The translations under genes and the position numbers were made by a program. From Psychrobacter sp. 4Bb (GTDB lineage Bacteria; Pseudomonadota; Gammaproteobacteria; Pseudomonadales; Moraxellaceae): a DNA stretch of 64,000 nucleotides. The DNA lies in NCBI RefSeq assembly GCF_002836735.1, contig NZ_PJAS01000052.1, positions 62,001 to 126,000 on the forward strand. The letters run 5' to 3'. This document shows positions 27,387-36,249 of this stretch, in pieces. Within the stretch, counting starts at the first letter, position 1; each line of letters begins with the position of its first letter. The notes below the pieces were generated by a model. That model was not told the DNA's origin, ran no database searches, and saw only the letters and a program-made list of their open reading frames with translations.

Positions 27387-28904
27387 CTAGTACAAACGCT
27401 GATAGATAGCAGCATTATTAAACTCACCATCCCTAGCGATCAGATCGGCATTGATAGTATAGCTATTCATACTCATAGACTGACCAAGAAAAGAACCCTG
27501 CCCTGCAAACATTTGGTGTTCAGCGAAAGCATTGTTTTGGTTGCCCAGCGGATTATACAAGTCGTCATTCATCAATGCTTGACTATCCTGTACGAACTGC
27601 TTACTCGTCGGTTGCTGCTCATCTCTAAAGATATACTGCAGCACCGTAATTTGACCACCAGCTGCTTGAGCCAATTGAGGAATAATTTGTTCAACGAGCG
27701 CCGTTTGTAATTGCTCTAACTGAGTGATTGCGAATAAAAACGCATGCCCCAACTGTGCTTCTACTCCCAGTGTCTGCACGATACGTCTATTCAAGCCTGT
27801 TAGTAATTTACTCAAATCTATCGCACCTGCTTCTAAGTCTTCAGACAGTCCAGTGTCGGTGTCATTGCTGGCTCGAATTGTCGATAGTAAATTAGGCTGC
27901 GGTGGACAGTCAATAAAACGAAAACGTCGACGTAACGCCATATCAAGTGGCGCTAAAGAATGATCTTGGGTATTCATAGTGGCATAAATATCGACATTGG
28001 CAGGCACACTAAAAGCACGCCTAGAATACGCCAAACTTACTGTCATCGCATTTGGCTTGCCCGCTCGTTTATCAGGCTCTATCAAACTGAGAAGCTCACC
28101 AAACACTCGTGACACGTTAGCACGGTTAATCTCATCAATCAGCATGGCATAACGCTGCTGAGGGTTACGGGCTGCGCGTTGACATAGCTTCAGGAATGCT
28201 CCATCTTGTACCGCGTAACTCATTTGAGTTTGATTAGAAGGGCTGTTATTTGCTGGTGAAGCGCCACTCATGACAGGCCGTATACCTTCTACAAACTCTT
28301 CATAGCCGTAGGCTTGATGGAAGCTCACCATACTAAAACGTTGCTGACCGATGTTTTGATTTTGATGGGGTTGGTTGTCACGCTGTGCCTGCTGAAACTC
28401 TGCTAATTGCTGCGATAAATCTTCTAGTAGCACCATACTCTCTGGCAATAAATACCATGCCCCACTATTGTCCTTATCAAAATAAGCTTGGCTAGCGCGG
28501 TTATCAAAACTGACTGTTTGAGAGTTTGTAGGACTATGTCTGCGTAGCTCTAACCAAGCTGTACTATCTAGATTTTTATCACGTGAGTTCTGAGCAGCTT
28601 TGGTCATAAAAAAAGGATGATCAATAATTTCTCGTACCTTTAACAAATCCTGTTGTTCAGCACGTAAATCTAAAAACACCAGACACAATACTTCGCGCCA
28701 GCTTAAACCTTGCAGCAGGTGCTCTAATAAATCTTCATTTTCAGTCTTGGGTAGATAGTCGGTGTATTGCTTCGCGATTTGCAGCAATCTATAGGTTTTA
28801 CCTGTACCAGCAACGCCCGTATAAATAATATTGGTCGGTTCATGAGCAGACATATCAGGCATAACGTTATCCAGCGGCATTGAAAACAGGTTTGAAATAG
28901 ACAT
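27387..28904 (-). CDS. mcrB: McrB-like AAA+ GTPase of a McrBC restriction system
   Basis: A 505-aa motor subunit. Walker A G30-VAGTGK-T37, Walker B LIDEINRAN (255-263), the McrB-type signature MNTQDHS (310-316) replacing E. coli MNTADRS, and the arginine finger region RRRFRF (325-330). Unlike E. coli McrB there is no N-terminal DNA-binding domain, because Walker A starts at residue 30. There is instead an insertion of more than 100 residues between Walker A and B. Its segment LSWREVLCLVFLDL..LKVREIIDHPFF looks like a winged-helix module. That insert is the probable specificity or oligomer-control element. Defence against modified phage DNA is inferred. Confidence 0.88.
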   Translation of the reverse strand: MSISNLFSMPLDNVMPDMSAHEPTNIIYTGVAGTGKTYRLLQIAKQYTDYLPKTENEDLLEHLLQGLSWREVLCLVFLDLRAEQQDLLKVREIIDHPFFMTKAAQNSRDKNLDSTAWLELRRHSPTNSQTVSFDNRASQAYFDKDNSGAWYLLPESMVLLEDLSQQLAEFQQAQRDNQPHQNQNIGQQRFSMVSFHQAYGYEEFVEGIRPVMSGASPANNSPSNQTQMSYAVQDGAFLKLCQRAARNPQQRYAMLIDEINRANVSRVFGELLSLIEPDKRAGKPNAMTVSLAYSRRAFSVPANVDIYATMNTQDHSLAPLDMALRRRFRFIDCPPQPNLLSTIRASNDTDTGLSEDLEAGAIDLSKLLTGLNRRIVQTLGVEAQLGHAFLFAITQLEQLQTALVEQIIPQLAQAAGGQITVLQYIFRDEQQPTSKQFVQDSQALMNDDLYNPLGNQNNAFAEHQMFAGQGSFLGQSMSMNSYTINADLIARDGEFNNAAIYQRLY

Positions 28905-28950
28905 GCTAACATTTTGTCATTATAACGCGGCTGCCTATTGGCATGGTAAC

Positions 28951-29058
28951 TATAGTCAACCCTCTATAAATTAGATACGGTGTCAGTCTCGCTTAGTCTA
29001 CTATTTGTAGTACTTTCACCCGGCTTCCTTGTATCTAAGTTATATTGAACTGATTATA
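28951..29058. repeat. 108-bp inverted-repeat element, copy 1
   Basis: Begins TATAGTCA and ends TGATTATA, so the ends are inverted repeats. It has the same length as the element at 51036-51143. Aligned against that copy's reverse complement without gaps, about 65 of 108 bases agree by eye, best at the ends, at CTAnTTGTA and at CGGCTnCCTTGTA. It lies in the gap between mcrB and the DUF4442 gene. It is noncoding and resembles a small nonautonomous dispersed repeat. Confidence 0.7.
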
Positions 29059-29330
29059 CCAATCACTTAATAATATCAATGCCCAAATGATACTGACATA
29101 TAAGATGACTAGGCTGCTTTAAGTGGCGATCTAAATTGATGGCATAACCTAGCAACATAGCCACGCTACTATAGTTTTGTAAGCGCAGCAGTTCATGCTA
29201 ATAATAGTAGGAAGGCAATGGTTGATGTACCATAGTATTTATAGCGACTTTCATTATATATATTTGTGTCGCTATCATAAAAAGCCATGCTAAGAATGTC
29301 ATTCAACTCATTTACGTTAAGGAATTTTGT
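29059..29330. other. Intergenic region upstream of the DUF4442 gene
   Basis: The mcrB-DUF4442 gap is 426 bp in total. After the 108-bp repeat, the remaining 272 bp are AT-rich. They presumably contain the promoter of the forward gene. No other structure was recognised. Confidence 0.4.
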
Positions 29331-30056
29331 ATGTCAGGATTATTAAAAAAACTACCCGCCAAGTTGACCAATAAACTGCCAGCCAAAGTATCTGACAGCA
29401 CAAAATATTCAGTTGAAAAACCCAGTAGCACGCTAAAACCAATTAGCAATCAATTTACTAAACTGTTATCAGTCACCAAATATCTACCTGCTGGTGCACG
29501 CTCAAGTATTTTATCTAAAGCCTTTGGCAAGGTCGTTCCCTATGTCGGCACAACTGGCATTTATTATGAGACGGTAGAACCAAACCAAGTCGTCGTTAGT
29601 TTAAACAACAATAAAGCCGTCCAAAACCATATCGGCTCTATCCATGCAGTCGCCATCACATTACTGGCTGAGACGGCTACGGGTTTTATTTTGGGTTTAA
29701 ACTTGCCCTCTGATCGTATCCTACTGATTAAATCTTACTCGGTAAATTTCCATCGCCCGATCAAAAAAGGTCAAATTGCTGCTGTGGCAAGCTTGTCTGA
29801 TGAACAGCGTTTGGATATCCTAAACACACCAAAAGGTGAGATGATTATTCCTTGTGTCATCAAAGATCGTGAGTCTGATAGTGACCGCGATCCAATTGTG
29901 GTTGAGATGACGTGGGCATGGATACCAAAAGCGGAGCTAGAGGCACGCCGCCAAGGTAAAGCGTCTGAAAAATTCTCAGAAGATGACTCTAAAACCGAGG
30001 CAATAATCGAAGAAAGCGATGCCTCATCTACTCAAAATAATAGTGCTGATAAGTAG
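29331..30056 (+). CDS. DUF4442 hotdog-fold protein (PaaI-like thioesterase family)
   Basis: A 241-aa protein. The central part (about 75-200) reads like a DUF4442 hotdog domain: QNHIGSIHAVAITLLAETATG (a hotdog-type helix with a His and an acidic residue), then SYSVNFHRPIKKGQIAAVA. Relatives act on acyl-CoA thioesters, but DUF4442 members are mostly uncharacterised. The N-terminal 60 residues are Lys/Ser-rich and the last 35 acidic, both probably disordered. It is followed 38 bp later by the exported RidA-like gene, possibly one transcript. Function beyond fold is not claimed. Confidence 0.78.
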   Translation: MSGLLKKLPAKLTNKLPAKVSDSTKYSVEKPSSTLKPISNQFTKLLSVTKYLPAGARSSILSKAFGKVVPYVGTTGIYYETVEPNQVVVSLNNNKAVQNHIGSIHAVAITLLAETATGFILGLNLPSDRILLIKSYSVNFHRPIKKGQIAAVASLSDEQRLDILNTPKGEMIIPCVIKDRESDSDRDPIVVEMTWAWIPKAELEARRQGKASEKFSEDDSKTEAIIEESDASSTQNNSADK

Positions 30057-30094
30057 CTAGTAAAAATTGATAACAAACCCAATGAGGAAACAGT

Positions 30095-30568
30095 ATGTCC
30101 AAACTTAGTACTTGCTTGTCTACGCTAGCGCTAGCCACTATGTGCTCATTGGGTTTTTTTCATAGCGCTAGTGCTAATACGACGACAGCTGTTAGCATTG
30201 CTAGGTCTGGGCCTACTTTCTTGGGCGATGGCGGGACTTATCCTTTTTCAGAAGCTGTACGCGTGGGCAATACATTGTATATGTCGGGACAAATTGGCTT
30301 TAAAGATGGCAAACTGGTCAAAGGCGGTATCAAAGCTGAAACCAAGCAAGTGCTCGATAACATCCATAGCACGCTATTAAAATATGGCTATCGAAAGTCC
30401 GATATCGTTAAATGTATGGTCATGCTGACTGATATGGATGACTTTGATGACTTTAACAAAGTCTATAAAGCTGAGATGATAAAGCCTTATCCTGTACGCT
30501 CAGCTTTTGGTGTATCAGAACTGGCTGCTGGAGCAAGCGTTGAGATTGAGTGTATGGCTGCCAAATAA
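30095..30568 (+). CDS. Exported RidA family protein (YjgF/UK114-like)
   Basis: A 157-aa protein with a clear signal peptide (MSKLSTCLSTLALATMCS..., probable cut after SASA near residue 27), followed by a RidA domain: ARSGPTFLGDGGTYPFSEAV, LYMSGQIGF, and the C-terminal signature YPVRSAFGVSELAAGASVEIE, including the key Arg that binds the imine/enamine carboxylate. Cytoplasmic RidA hydrolyses reactive 2-aminoacrylate. A periplasmic version must meet a different substrate, which is unknown. The start is preceded by AATGAGGAAACAGT, a good ribosome site. Confidence 0.88.
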   Translation: MSKLSTCLSTLALATMCSLGFFHSASANTTTAVSIARSGPTFLGDGGTYPFSEAVRVGNTLYMSGQIGFKDGKLVKGGIKAETKQVLDNIHSTLLKYGYRKSDIVKCMVMLTDMDDFDDFNKVYKAEMIKPYPVRSAFGVSELAAGASVEIECMAAK

Positions 30569-30616
30569 TAGCGGCTAAAAACTCTAAAGCTTCACAATTA
30601 GAAAAACGTTAAAACT

Positions 30617-30648
30617 AAAATAACTGGCTATTCACACCAGCTATTTTT
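30617..30648 (+). terminator. Terminator after the RidA-like gene
   Basis: The stem AAAATAACTGG / CCAGCTATTTT has one mismatch and a loop of about 9 nt, with a T-run. It lies between convergent ridA-like and gspE genes and is symmetric enough to serve both. Confidence 0.6.
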
Positions 30649-30679
30649 TGTCTGTTATACCGATATCTAGTCTGCAAAT

Positions 30680-32275
30680 TTATACCAGTATCGTCTCGTC
30701 CGTTAAGGCGCTTTCTTTCGTCACTCGCAGCACTTCCTCCAATGTCGTCCGCCCTTCTATGACTTTACGCAAACCATCTGCACGAATCGATGGGGTTTGC
30801 TGGCGCGCGTATTCTTCTAGTTCATATTCAGCCGTATTGCTATGAATCATACGGCGCAATGTATCGTCGATTGGCACGACTTCATAGATAGCAGTACGTC
30901 CTTTAAACCCTGACTGATTACATTTATCGCAGCCAACTGGCTTGGGCAAACGAATCGACTCACTTGCTATATCTTTGGTATCACTTTTTAGCGTTGATCC
31001 AATGCCAATTTCAGTAAACAGCTTGGCTTGCTCGGTATCAGCGGCCTGCCAGCTTTGACAATGTGCACATAAAGTACGTACCAAACGCTGCGCTACTACG
31101 CCAATAAGCGATGACGATAATAGAAACGGCTCAACACCCATGTCCTGTAAGCGAGTGACCGCGCCGATAGCCGTGTTGGTATGCAGTGTCGATAATACCA
31201 AATGCCCTGTTAAAGAGGCCTGTACGGCAATCTCTGCTGTCTCTAAATCACGAATTTCACCAACCATGACCACATCGGGATCTTGTCGCAACATCGCGCG
31301 CAAACTTTTAGCAAATGTCATGTCTACTTTATTGTTGACCTGCGTCTGCCCGATACCATCAAGCTGAAACTCAATCGGATCTTCAGCAGTCAAGATATTG
31401 CGAGTTTGATCATTTAAATCGGTCAATGCAGAATATAACGTCGTAGTTTTACCCGAACCAGTCGGCCCTGTCACCAAAATAATGCCATGCGGACGATGGA
31501 TTAAGCGTTTTAGCTCAGTATAGTCATTATCAGACAGCCCCAAATACGTCATATTCAAACGGCCAGCTTGCTTGTCTAGTAGACGCATTACCACGCGCTC
31601 ACCAAAGCTCGATGGTAAGGTCGATACGCGCACATCAACTTCTCGCCCTGCCAGCCTTAAGCTGATACGACCATCTTGCGGCACTCGCTTTTCGGCGATA
31701 TCCAGCTTGGCCATGACTTTGATACGCGAGACTAATAATGGCGCGAGCTGGCGTTTTGGTGTGATAATTTCTTTAAGCTCACCATCAACTCGGAAACGAA
31801 CCACCAAGCGTTTTTCAAAAGTTTCGATATGAATGTCTGAGGCATTTAGGCGAATGGCTTCTGACAACAGCGCATTGATCAGACGAATAATGGGCGCATC
31901 ATCTTGCTGATCCATCAAGTCTTCAGTTTCAGGGACGCTATCTGCCAAGCTATCGAGATCAGGATGGTCTTCAAGTCCAGCAGCAATATGCTGAGACTCT
32001 CCTGTATTGCCAGCATAAGCTGCGTTCATACGTTTTTCAAAATCGTCCGCGCTGACACTTTCGTAAGTGGGTACACCGCGAATGCCTTGCTGCTGTAAAA
32101 ACCGTACCGCTTCATTGATCGCTGACAACGGGGTCGCTTTGGTAAGTACCAATGTTGGCGGCAATTCCGGATCTATCGCAAGTATGGCCAAAATCTGATG
32201 GCGTTTCGCAAAGCTGTATGGCAACTGCATCATAAAGACGGCCCAATAAGTGAGGAGAGGATAAGAAGTACGCAC
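30680..32275 (-). CDS. gspE: Type II secretion ATPase GspE
   Basis: A 531-aa hexameric ATPase that powers the type II secretion pseudopilus from the cytoplasm. It has Walker A GPTGSGKTTTLYSAL, the Asp box ILTAEDPIEFQL, Walker B (DPDVVMVGEIRDLETA), the His box LVLSTLHTN, and a C-terminal tetracysteine zinc motif (CAHC..CDKC). An N-terminal T2SSE domain is present. The region RLVRTLCAHCQ, together with the length, favours GspE over PilB. It is separated from gspF/gspG by about 8 kb. It overlaps no neighbour and is probably monocistronic. Confidence 0.92.
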   Translation of the reverse strand: MRTSYPLLTYWAVFMMQLPYSFAKRHQILAILAIDPELPPTLVLTKATPLSAINEAVRFLQQQGIRGVPTYESVSADDFEKRMNAAYAGNTGESQHIAAGLEDHPDLDSLADSVPETEDLMDQQDDAPIIRLINALLSEAIRLNASDIHIETFEKRLVVRFRVDGELKEIITPKRQLAPLLVSRIKVMAKLDIAEKRVPQDGRISLRLAGREVDVRVSTLPSSFGERVVMRLLDKQAGRLNMTYLGLSDNDYTELKRLIHRPHGIILVTGPTGSGKTTTLYSALTDLNDQTRNILTAEDPIEFQLDGIGQTQVNNKVDMTFAKSLRAMLRQDPDVVMVGEIRDLETAEIAVQASLTGHLVLSTLHTNTAIGAVTRLQDMGVEPFLLSSSLIGVVAQRLVRTLCAHCQSWQAADTEQAKLFTEIGIGSTLKSDTKDIASESIRLPKPVGCDKCNQSGFKGRTAIYEVVPIDDTLRRMIHSNTAEYELEEYARQQTPSIRADGLRKVIEGRTTLEEVLRVTKESALTDETILV

Positions 32276-32347
32276 GCCAAGACATGATGGATGCCTTGTC
32301 CTTAACAGTTCGAATCAAAAAAGACTGCCAGTAAGGTTGCATGAGTT

Positions 32348-32356
32348 TGTTATAAT
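32348..32356 (+). promoter_or_regulatory. Extended -10 promoter element upstream of thiG
   Basis: TGTTATAAT is a perfect extended -10. The predicted start near 32363 would give a leader of almost 200 nt before the thiG ATG. No CTGAGA-type TPP riboswitch core is present in this leader. Confidence 0.45.
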
Positions 32357-32559
32357 AGCATTTTGTTTTAGACGGGTATTATTTTATGTGACTGACGCTT
32401 TATATCTATCGCCCAGCACATATCATTACTATCAGAGTTAGCATATCATGCGATTTTTTGCAGACCGCTTGCCATTGTCTATTACACCTTTTAGATTACT
32501 TAGATTGCCCATCATATTTTGTCTATCCCTTCTCCCGCTCGATATTAGGATTTTCCGTT

Positions 32560-33381
32560 ATGTCAGAGAACGTTAGCACTACTCATCCAACACCACTTTT
32601 ACAAGATACCTTTACTGTCGGTAGCCGTACCTTTTCTTCGCGTCTGTTAGTCGGTACCGGTAAATATAAAGACATGACAGAGACTGGAGAAGCCATTGCC
32701 GCTTCAGCAGCCGAAATCGTGACCGTTGCTATTCGCCGTGTCAATATTGGACAAAACAGTGATGAGCCTAACTTATTAGATGTGATTTCACCTGATAAAT
32801 ATACGATATTACCGAATACTGCTGGCTGCTTTGACGCCGAAACAGCCATTCGCACTTGTAAGCTTGCTCGCGAGTTATTGGGTGGGCATAATTTGGTTAA
32901 GCTTGAGGTATTGGGGGACGAAAAAACCTTATATCCAAATGTTATGGAAACTTTAAAAGCCGCCAAAGTATTGATCGATGATGGCTTTGAAGTGATGGTT
33001 TATACGTCAGACGACCCTATCGTCGCACAAGAATTAGAAAGCATGGGCTGTGTCGCCATTATGCCGCTTGGCAGCTTGATTGGGTCTGGGCTTGGTCTAC
33101 TCAATCGTCATACGCTTAGCTTGATAATCGAAAACGCTAAAGTACCCGTATTGGTTGACGCTGGTGTCGGTACTGCGTCTGATGCTGCACTTGCGATGGA
33201 GCTTGGCTGTGATGGTGTACTGATGAACTCAGCCATTGCCAATGCACAAAACCCGGTAATGATGGCACACGCAATGAAACATGCTATGTGGGCAGGTCGC
33301 GCTGCGTTTTTGGCAGGTCGTATGCCAATGCGTAAAATGGCTACTGCCAGCTCACCACAGACTGGGTATTTCTTTCAATAA
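32560..33381 (+). CDS. thiG: Thiazole synthase ThiG
   Basis: ThiG forms the thiazole phosphate moiety of thiamine from 1-deoxyxylulose 5-phosphate, dehydroglycine and ThiS thiocarboxylate. 273 aa from the chosen ATG. It has [12 protein letters not shown], the Schiff-base Lys region [29 protein letters not shown] and [23 protein letters not shown]. The frame is open further upstream to a TTG at 32458. I start at [10 protein letters not shown] because AGGA lies 9-10 nt before it and the upstream residues are not ThiG-like. thiS is 25 kb away. Dxs, which makes one substrate, lies 3 kb downstream on the other strand. Confidence 0.95.
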   Translation: MSENVSTTHPTPLLQDTFTVGSRTFSSRLLVGTGKYKDMTETGEAIAASAAEIVTVAIRRVNIGQNSDEPNLLDVISPDKYTILPNTAGCFDAETAIRTCKLARELLGGHNLVKLEVLGDEKTLYPNVMETLKAAKVLIDDGFEVMVYTSDDPIVAQELESMGCVAIMPLGSLIGSGLGLLNRHTLSLIIENAKVPVLVDAGVGTASDAALAMELGCDGVLMNSAIANAQNPVMMAHAMKHAMWAGRAAFLAGRMPMRKMATASSPQTGYFFQ

Positions 33382-33555
33382 ATTGAAGTATAAATGACAT
33401 ATCATAATAGAGCATGTTGAGTATTTACGTATAGTGCTGTCAGTGCTATGGTTGATTGCTTAACACGCTCTATAAAATAATAAAAAATGTTATTTGATTG
33501 AATATCTACTCATTATAATTTTCACATAACACTTATCGTCATAAAAGGATTTATT

Positions 33556-34995
33556 ATGCGACTTCTCACAGCAGTCGACCAGTTGTTTCTACTTCTTGAG
33601 TCGCGTAAACAGCCCATGCACGTTGGTGGCTTATTCTTGTTTGAATTGCCAGATGATGCAGGGAGCGATTTTGTCTATCAACTGGTCAAGCAGATGCAAG
33701 ACTCTGATGTGCCGCCAAGCTTTCCATTTAACCAAGTGCTTGAACATTTGATGTTTTGGAAAAAAGACAAAAACTTCGATGTCGAACATCATTTCCATCA
33801 TGTCGCATTGCCAAAACCTGCGCGTGCTCGTGAGCTATTGATGTACGTTTCACGAGAGCATGGACGTCTGTTGGACCGTGCCATGCCGCTGTGGGAGTGT
33901 CATGTGGTTGAGGGTATTGAACCCGAAACCGAGGGCAGCCCTGAGCGTTTTGCGTTGTACTTTAAGATTCACCATTCATTGGTAGATGGCATCGCTGCGA
34001 TGCGTTTGGTACAAAAGTCGCTATCGCAATCAGCGACAGAACCCGTAACCTTGCCAGTGTGGTCGTTGATGGCGCGCCATCGCAACCATGTCAACGCTAT
34101 CTTGCCAGCTGAAAGATCGGTCAAACGCATCATTAAAGAGCAAATCTCTACCATCAAACCTGTATTCACAGAGCTGCTAGACAACCTTAAAAACTATAGC
34201 GATGAAGGCTATGTCGGCACTTTTGATGCACCTATGAGCATTTTGAACAAGCGCATTTCAGCCTCTCGTCGTATAGCAGCACAGTCTTATGACATCAAAC
34301 GCTTTAATGATATCGCAGAGAGATTGAATATCAGCAAAAATGATGTGGTACTCGCCGTCTGTTCTGGTGCCCTTCGTCGCTATTTAATCTCGATGGACGC
34401 CCTGCCGAGCAAACCATTGATTGCTTTTGTACCGATGTCATTGCGTACGGATAACAGTATCTCGGGCAATCAGCTGTCATTTGTATTGGCAAATTTGGGT
34501 ACCCACTTAGACAATCCTTTACGCAGAATAGAATTGATTCATCGCAGTATGAATAACGGCAAACGTCGCTTTCGCCGCATGAATCAAGCGCAGGTTATCA
34601 ACTATAGTGTGATTGCCTATGCGTGGGAGGGTATCAATCTAGCGACAGGGTTATTCCCCAAAAAGCAGGCCTTTAACTTAATTATCTCCAACGTTCCTGG
34701 CTCTGAAAAGCCACTGTACTGGAACGGCGCGCGCTTGCAATCGCTATACCCTGCTTCTATCGTGTTCAATGGTCAAGCCATGAACATCACCCTAGCCAGT
34801 TATTTGGATAAGATTGAGTTTGGTATTACCGCTTGTAGCAAGGCGTTACCTCGCGTACAAGACATGCTGATGCTGATAGAAGAAGAATTGCAGCTGCTAG
34901 AAACTACCAGTAAAGAGCTAGCATTCAAAGGCATCACTGTTGAAGATAAAGCTGGCAATCAGGGTAATGATAAAACAAAAAAGCTGGCTCCATAA
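33556..34995 (+). CDS. atfA: Wax ester synthase / diacylglycerol acyltransferase (WS/DGAT)
   Basis: A 479-aa acyl-CoA:alcohol/diacylglycerol acyltransferase that makes storage wax esters or triacylglycerol at the inner membrane. The catalytic HHxxxDG motif is H139-HSLVD-G145. Other family blocks are seen: MHVGGLFLFELP near the N-terminus, NDVVLAVCSGALRRYL, and the NVPGSEKPLYWNGARL block in the C-terminal half. The length matches the Acinetobacter enzyme (about 458). It is transcribed alone, with AAGGA before ATG and a terminator overlapping its stop codon. Substrate preference cannot be told. Confidence 0.94.
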   Translation: MRLLTAVDQLFLLLESRKQPMHVGGLFLFELPDDAGSDFVYQLVKQMQDSDVPPSFPFNQVLEHLMFWKKDKNFDVEHHFHHVALPKPARARELLMYVSREHGRLLDRAMPLWECHVVEGIEPETEGSPERFALYFKIHHSLVDGIAAMRLVQKSLSQSATEPVTLPVWSLMARHRNHVNAILPAERSVKRIIKEQISTIKPVFTELLDNLKNYSDEGYVGTFDAPMSILNKRISASRRIAAQSYDIKRFNDIAERLNISKNDVVLAVCSGALRRYLISMDALPSKPLIAFVPMSLRTDNSISGNQLSFVLANLGTHLDNPLRRIELIHRSMNNGKRRFRRMNQAQVINYSVIAYAWEGINLATGLFPKKQAFNLIISNVPGSEKPLYWNGARLQSLYPASIVFNGQAMNITLASYLDKIEFGITACSKALPRVQDMLMLIEEELQLLETTSKELAFKGITVEDKAGNQGNDKTKKLAP

Positions 34996-35011
34996 CGGAA
35001 CCAGCTTTTTT
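34977..35011 (+). terminator. Terminator overlapping the WS/DGAT stop codon
   Basis: AAAAAAGCTGGCTCC pairs with GGAACCAGCTTTTTT (one mismatch) around a 5-nt loop that contains the TAA stop. The strong stem and T-run make it convincing. It is nearly symmetric and may also stop suhB transcription from the other side. Confidence 0.85.
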
Positions 35012-35078
35012 CATTCATACTCAATCTAGATATTAACTATATCTAGGCGCTAAACATTAATACCATTAAGGTTAACGT

Positions 35079-35906
35079 TTAGATTGCATCACCCCAGATT
35101 GGAACAACTGTTTGCATCAATGGCTTAAGCAATTTCACATTACAAGCGAAGATAGAGCCTGATGTCATAGAGTTGTGCGCGCCAGTATGATCAACCACCA
35201 CACCGCGTGCTTCAGTTACGATAAGCTCGCCCGCTGCGATGTCCCAAGGCTTGATAGACATCTCAAAATAACCGTCAAAACGACCAGCAGCAACATAGCA
35301 CAAATCAAGCGCAGCTGAACCCATACGACGTACCTGACCACCTGCCTCAGATATCTTCTGTAAGCTCTCAAAGTGCTGTTTAGCATAAGAGATAACTTCG
35401 CCATTGCGCTTACGCTCAAGCGGATGACCGGTCGTAAAGAAACCGCCATCAATGGTTTTGCGCTCGCTCACTTGCATACGGCGATTGTTCAAGCGCGCGC
35501 CTTTACCGCGGCTCGCTGAGAACATCTCATCACGAACAGGATCATAGACCACACCGTGCTGAGTAACACCTTTATGCTGGACTGCGATAGATACGCAGAA
35601 CTGCGGTACACCGTGGACAAAGTTCTTAGTACCGTCTAGTGGATCGATAATCCAGCACCAGTCAGCATCTTCGCCGCGACCTTCTTGCATACCGAACTCT
35701 TCACCCAAAAATGAATGATTAGGATAGCTGGCTTTTAGCGTCTCAATAGTGAGCTCTTCGCTAAAGCGATCAATACGGGTAACCAAACCATCAAGTCCTT
35801 TAGACTCGATATCTAACTCGATTTTGTGGCGGTTTTGATGCGCATATAAAATCTCTTTACCAACTTTTTCAGCAGTACGCGCTGCGATGACGACCATGGG
35901 TTCCAT
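35079..35906 (-). CDS. suhB: Inositol monophosphatase family protein SuhB
   Basis: 275 aa from the ATG at 35906 (MEPMVVIAARTAEKVGKEIL). The frame extends 30 codons upstream, but those are not family-like. It has metal-binding motifs GEEFG (Glu after LGEE), DPLDGTKNFVHG (the Asp-Pro-Leu-Asp-Gly-Thr signature) and the C-terminal WDIAAGELIVTEARG. Beyond phosphatase activity, SuhB is part of the rRNA antitermination complex in E. coli. A TAGG ribosome site precedes the ATG. The leader contains a 13-bp perfect hairpin at the predicted mRNA 5' end, described separately. Confidence 0.93.
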   Translation of the reverse strand: MEPMVVIAARTAEKVGKEILYAHQNRHKIELDIESKGLDGLVTRIDRFSEELTIETLKASYPNHSFLGEEFGMQEGRGEDADWCWIIDPLDGTKNFVHGVPQFCVSIAVQHKGVTQHGVVYDPVRDEMFSASRGKGARLNNRRMQVSERKTIDGGFFTTGHPLERKRNGEVISYAKQHFESLQKISEAGGQVRRMGSAALDLCYVAAGRFDGYFEMSIKPWDIAAGELIVTEARGVVVDHTGAHNSMTSGSIFACNVKLLKPLMQTVVPIWGDAI

Positions 35907-36012
35907 AAATAACCTATTTGCTTGATGAATGAATATAAAAAATAAGACTAACTTTGTGCCCACAACATGCCAAACAGCCGCCGCATCACACCACATCTAT
36001 GCGATTAAAAAC

Positions 36013-36046
36013 GTGTCTTTTATAAACGAAAACTTATAAAAGACAC
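36013..36046 (-). promoter_or_regulatory. 13-bp perfect hairpin in the suhB leader
   Basis: GTGTCTTTTATAA and its exact complement flank an 8-nt loop. The hairpin is about 110-140 nt upstream of the suhB ATG and starts at or within a few bases of the start site predicted from the -10 box at 36051-36056. It is not followed by a T-run, so it is not a simple terminator. Confidence 0.6.
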
Positions 36047-36050
36047 CCGC

Positions 36051-36056
36051 ATTATA
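36051..36056 (-). promoter_or_regulatory. -10 box of suhB promoter
   Basis: A consensus TATAAT on the minus strand in the context TTAGTATAATGCGG. The -35 region is poor. The predicted start is near 36044, at the base of the leader hairpin. Confidence 0.5.
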
Positions 36057-36249
36057 CTAAAATTGTTCGATAAAAACGAAAAAACCGTCACGCTGACCAA
36101 GCCAGTACTTTGGCGATCATCTAAACTGCGCAAGTTGTAAAAAAGTTAGCACCTACGGCTAGCAGGCGTTTGCTCTGTTTAAGGAGCTTATATCAACTTT
36201 AATTAACACATTTTTAGTGCATTAATTTTTTAAAATAATATTGTAACGC

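Noticed and set aside
32357..32559. TPP riboswitch in the long thiG leader
   Set aside because: No CTGAGA core or matching P-stems were found in about 200 nt of leader.
35013..35075. Two nested inverted repeats after WS/DGAT (CTAGATAT / ATATCTAG and CTAAAC / GTTTAG)
   Set aside because: They have no T-run and lie beside a much better terminator, so a regulatory role is not supported.
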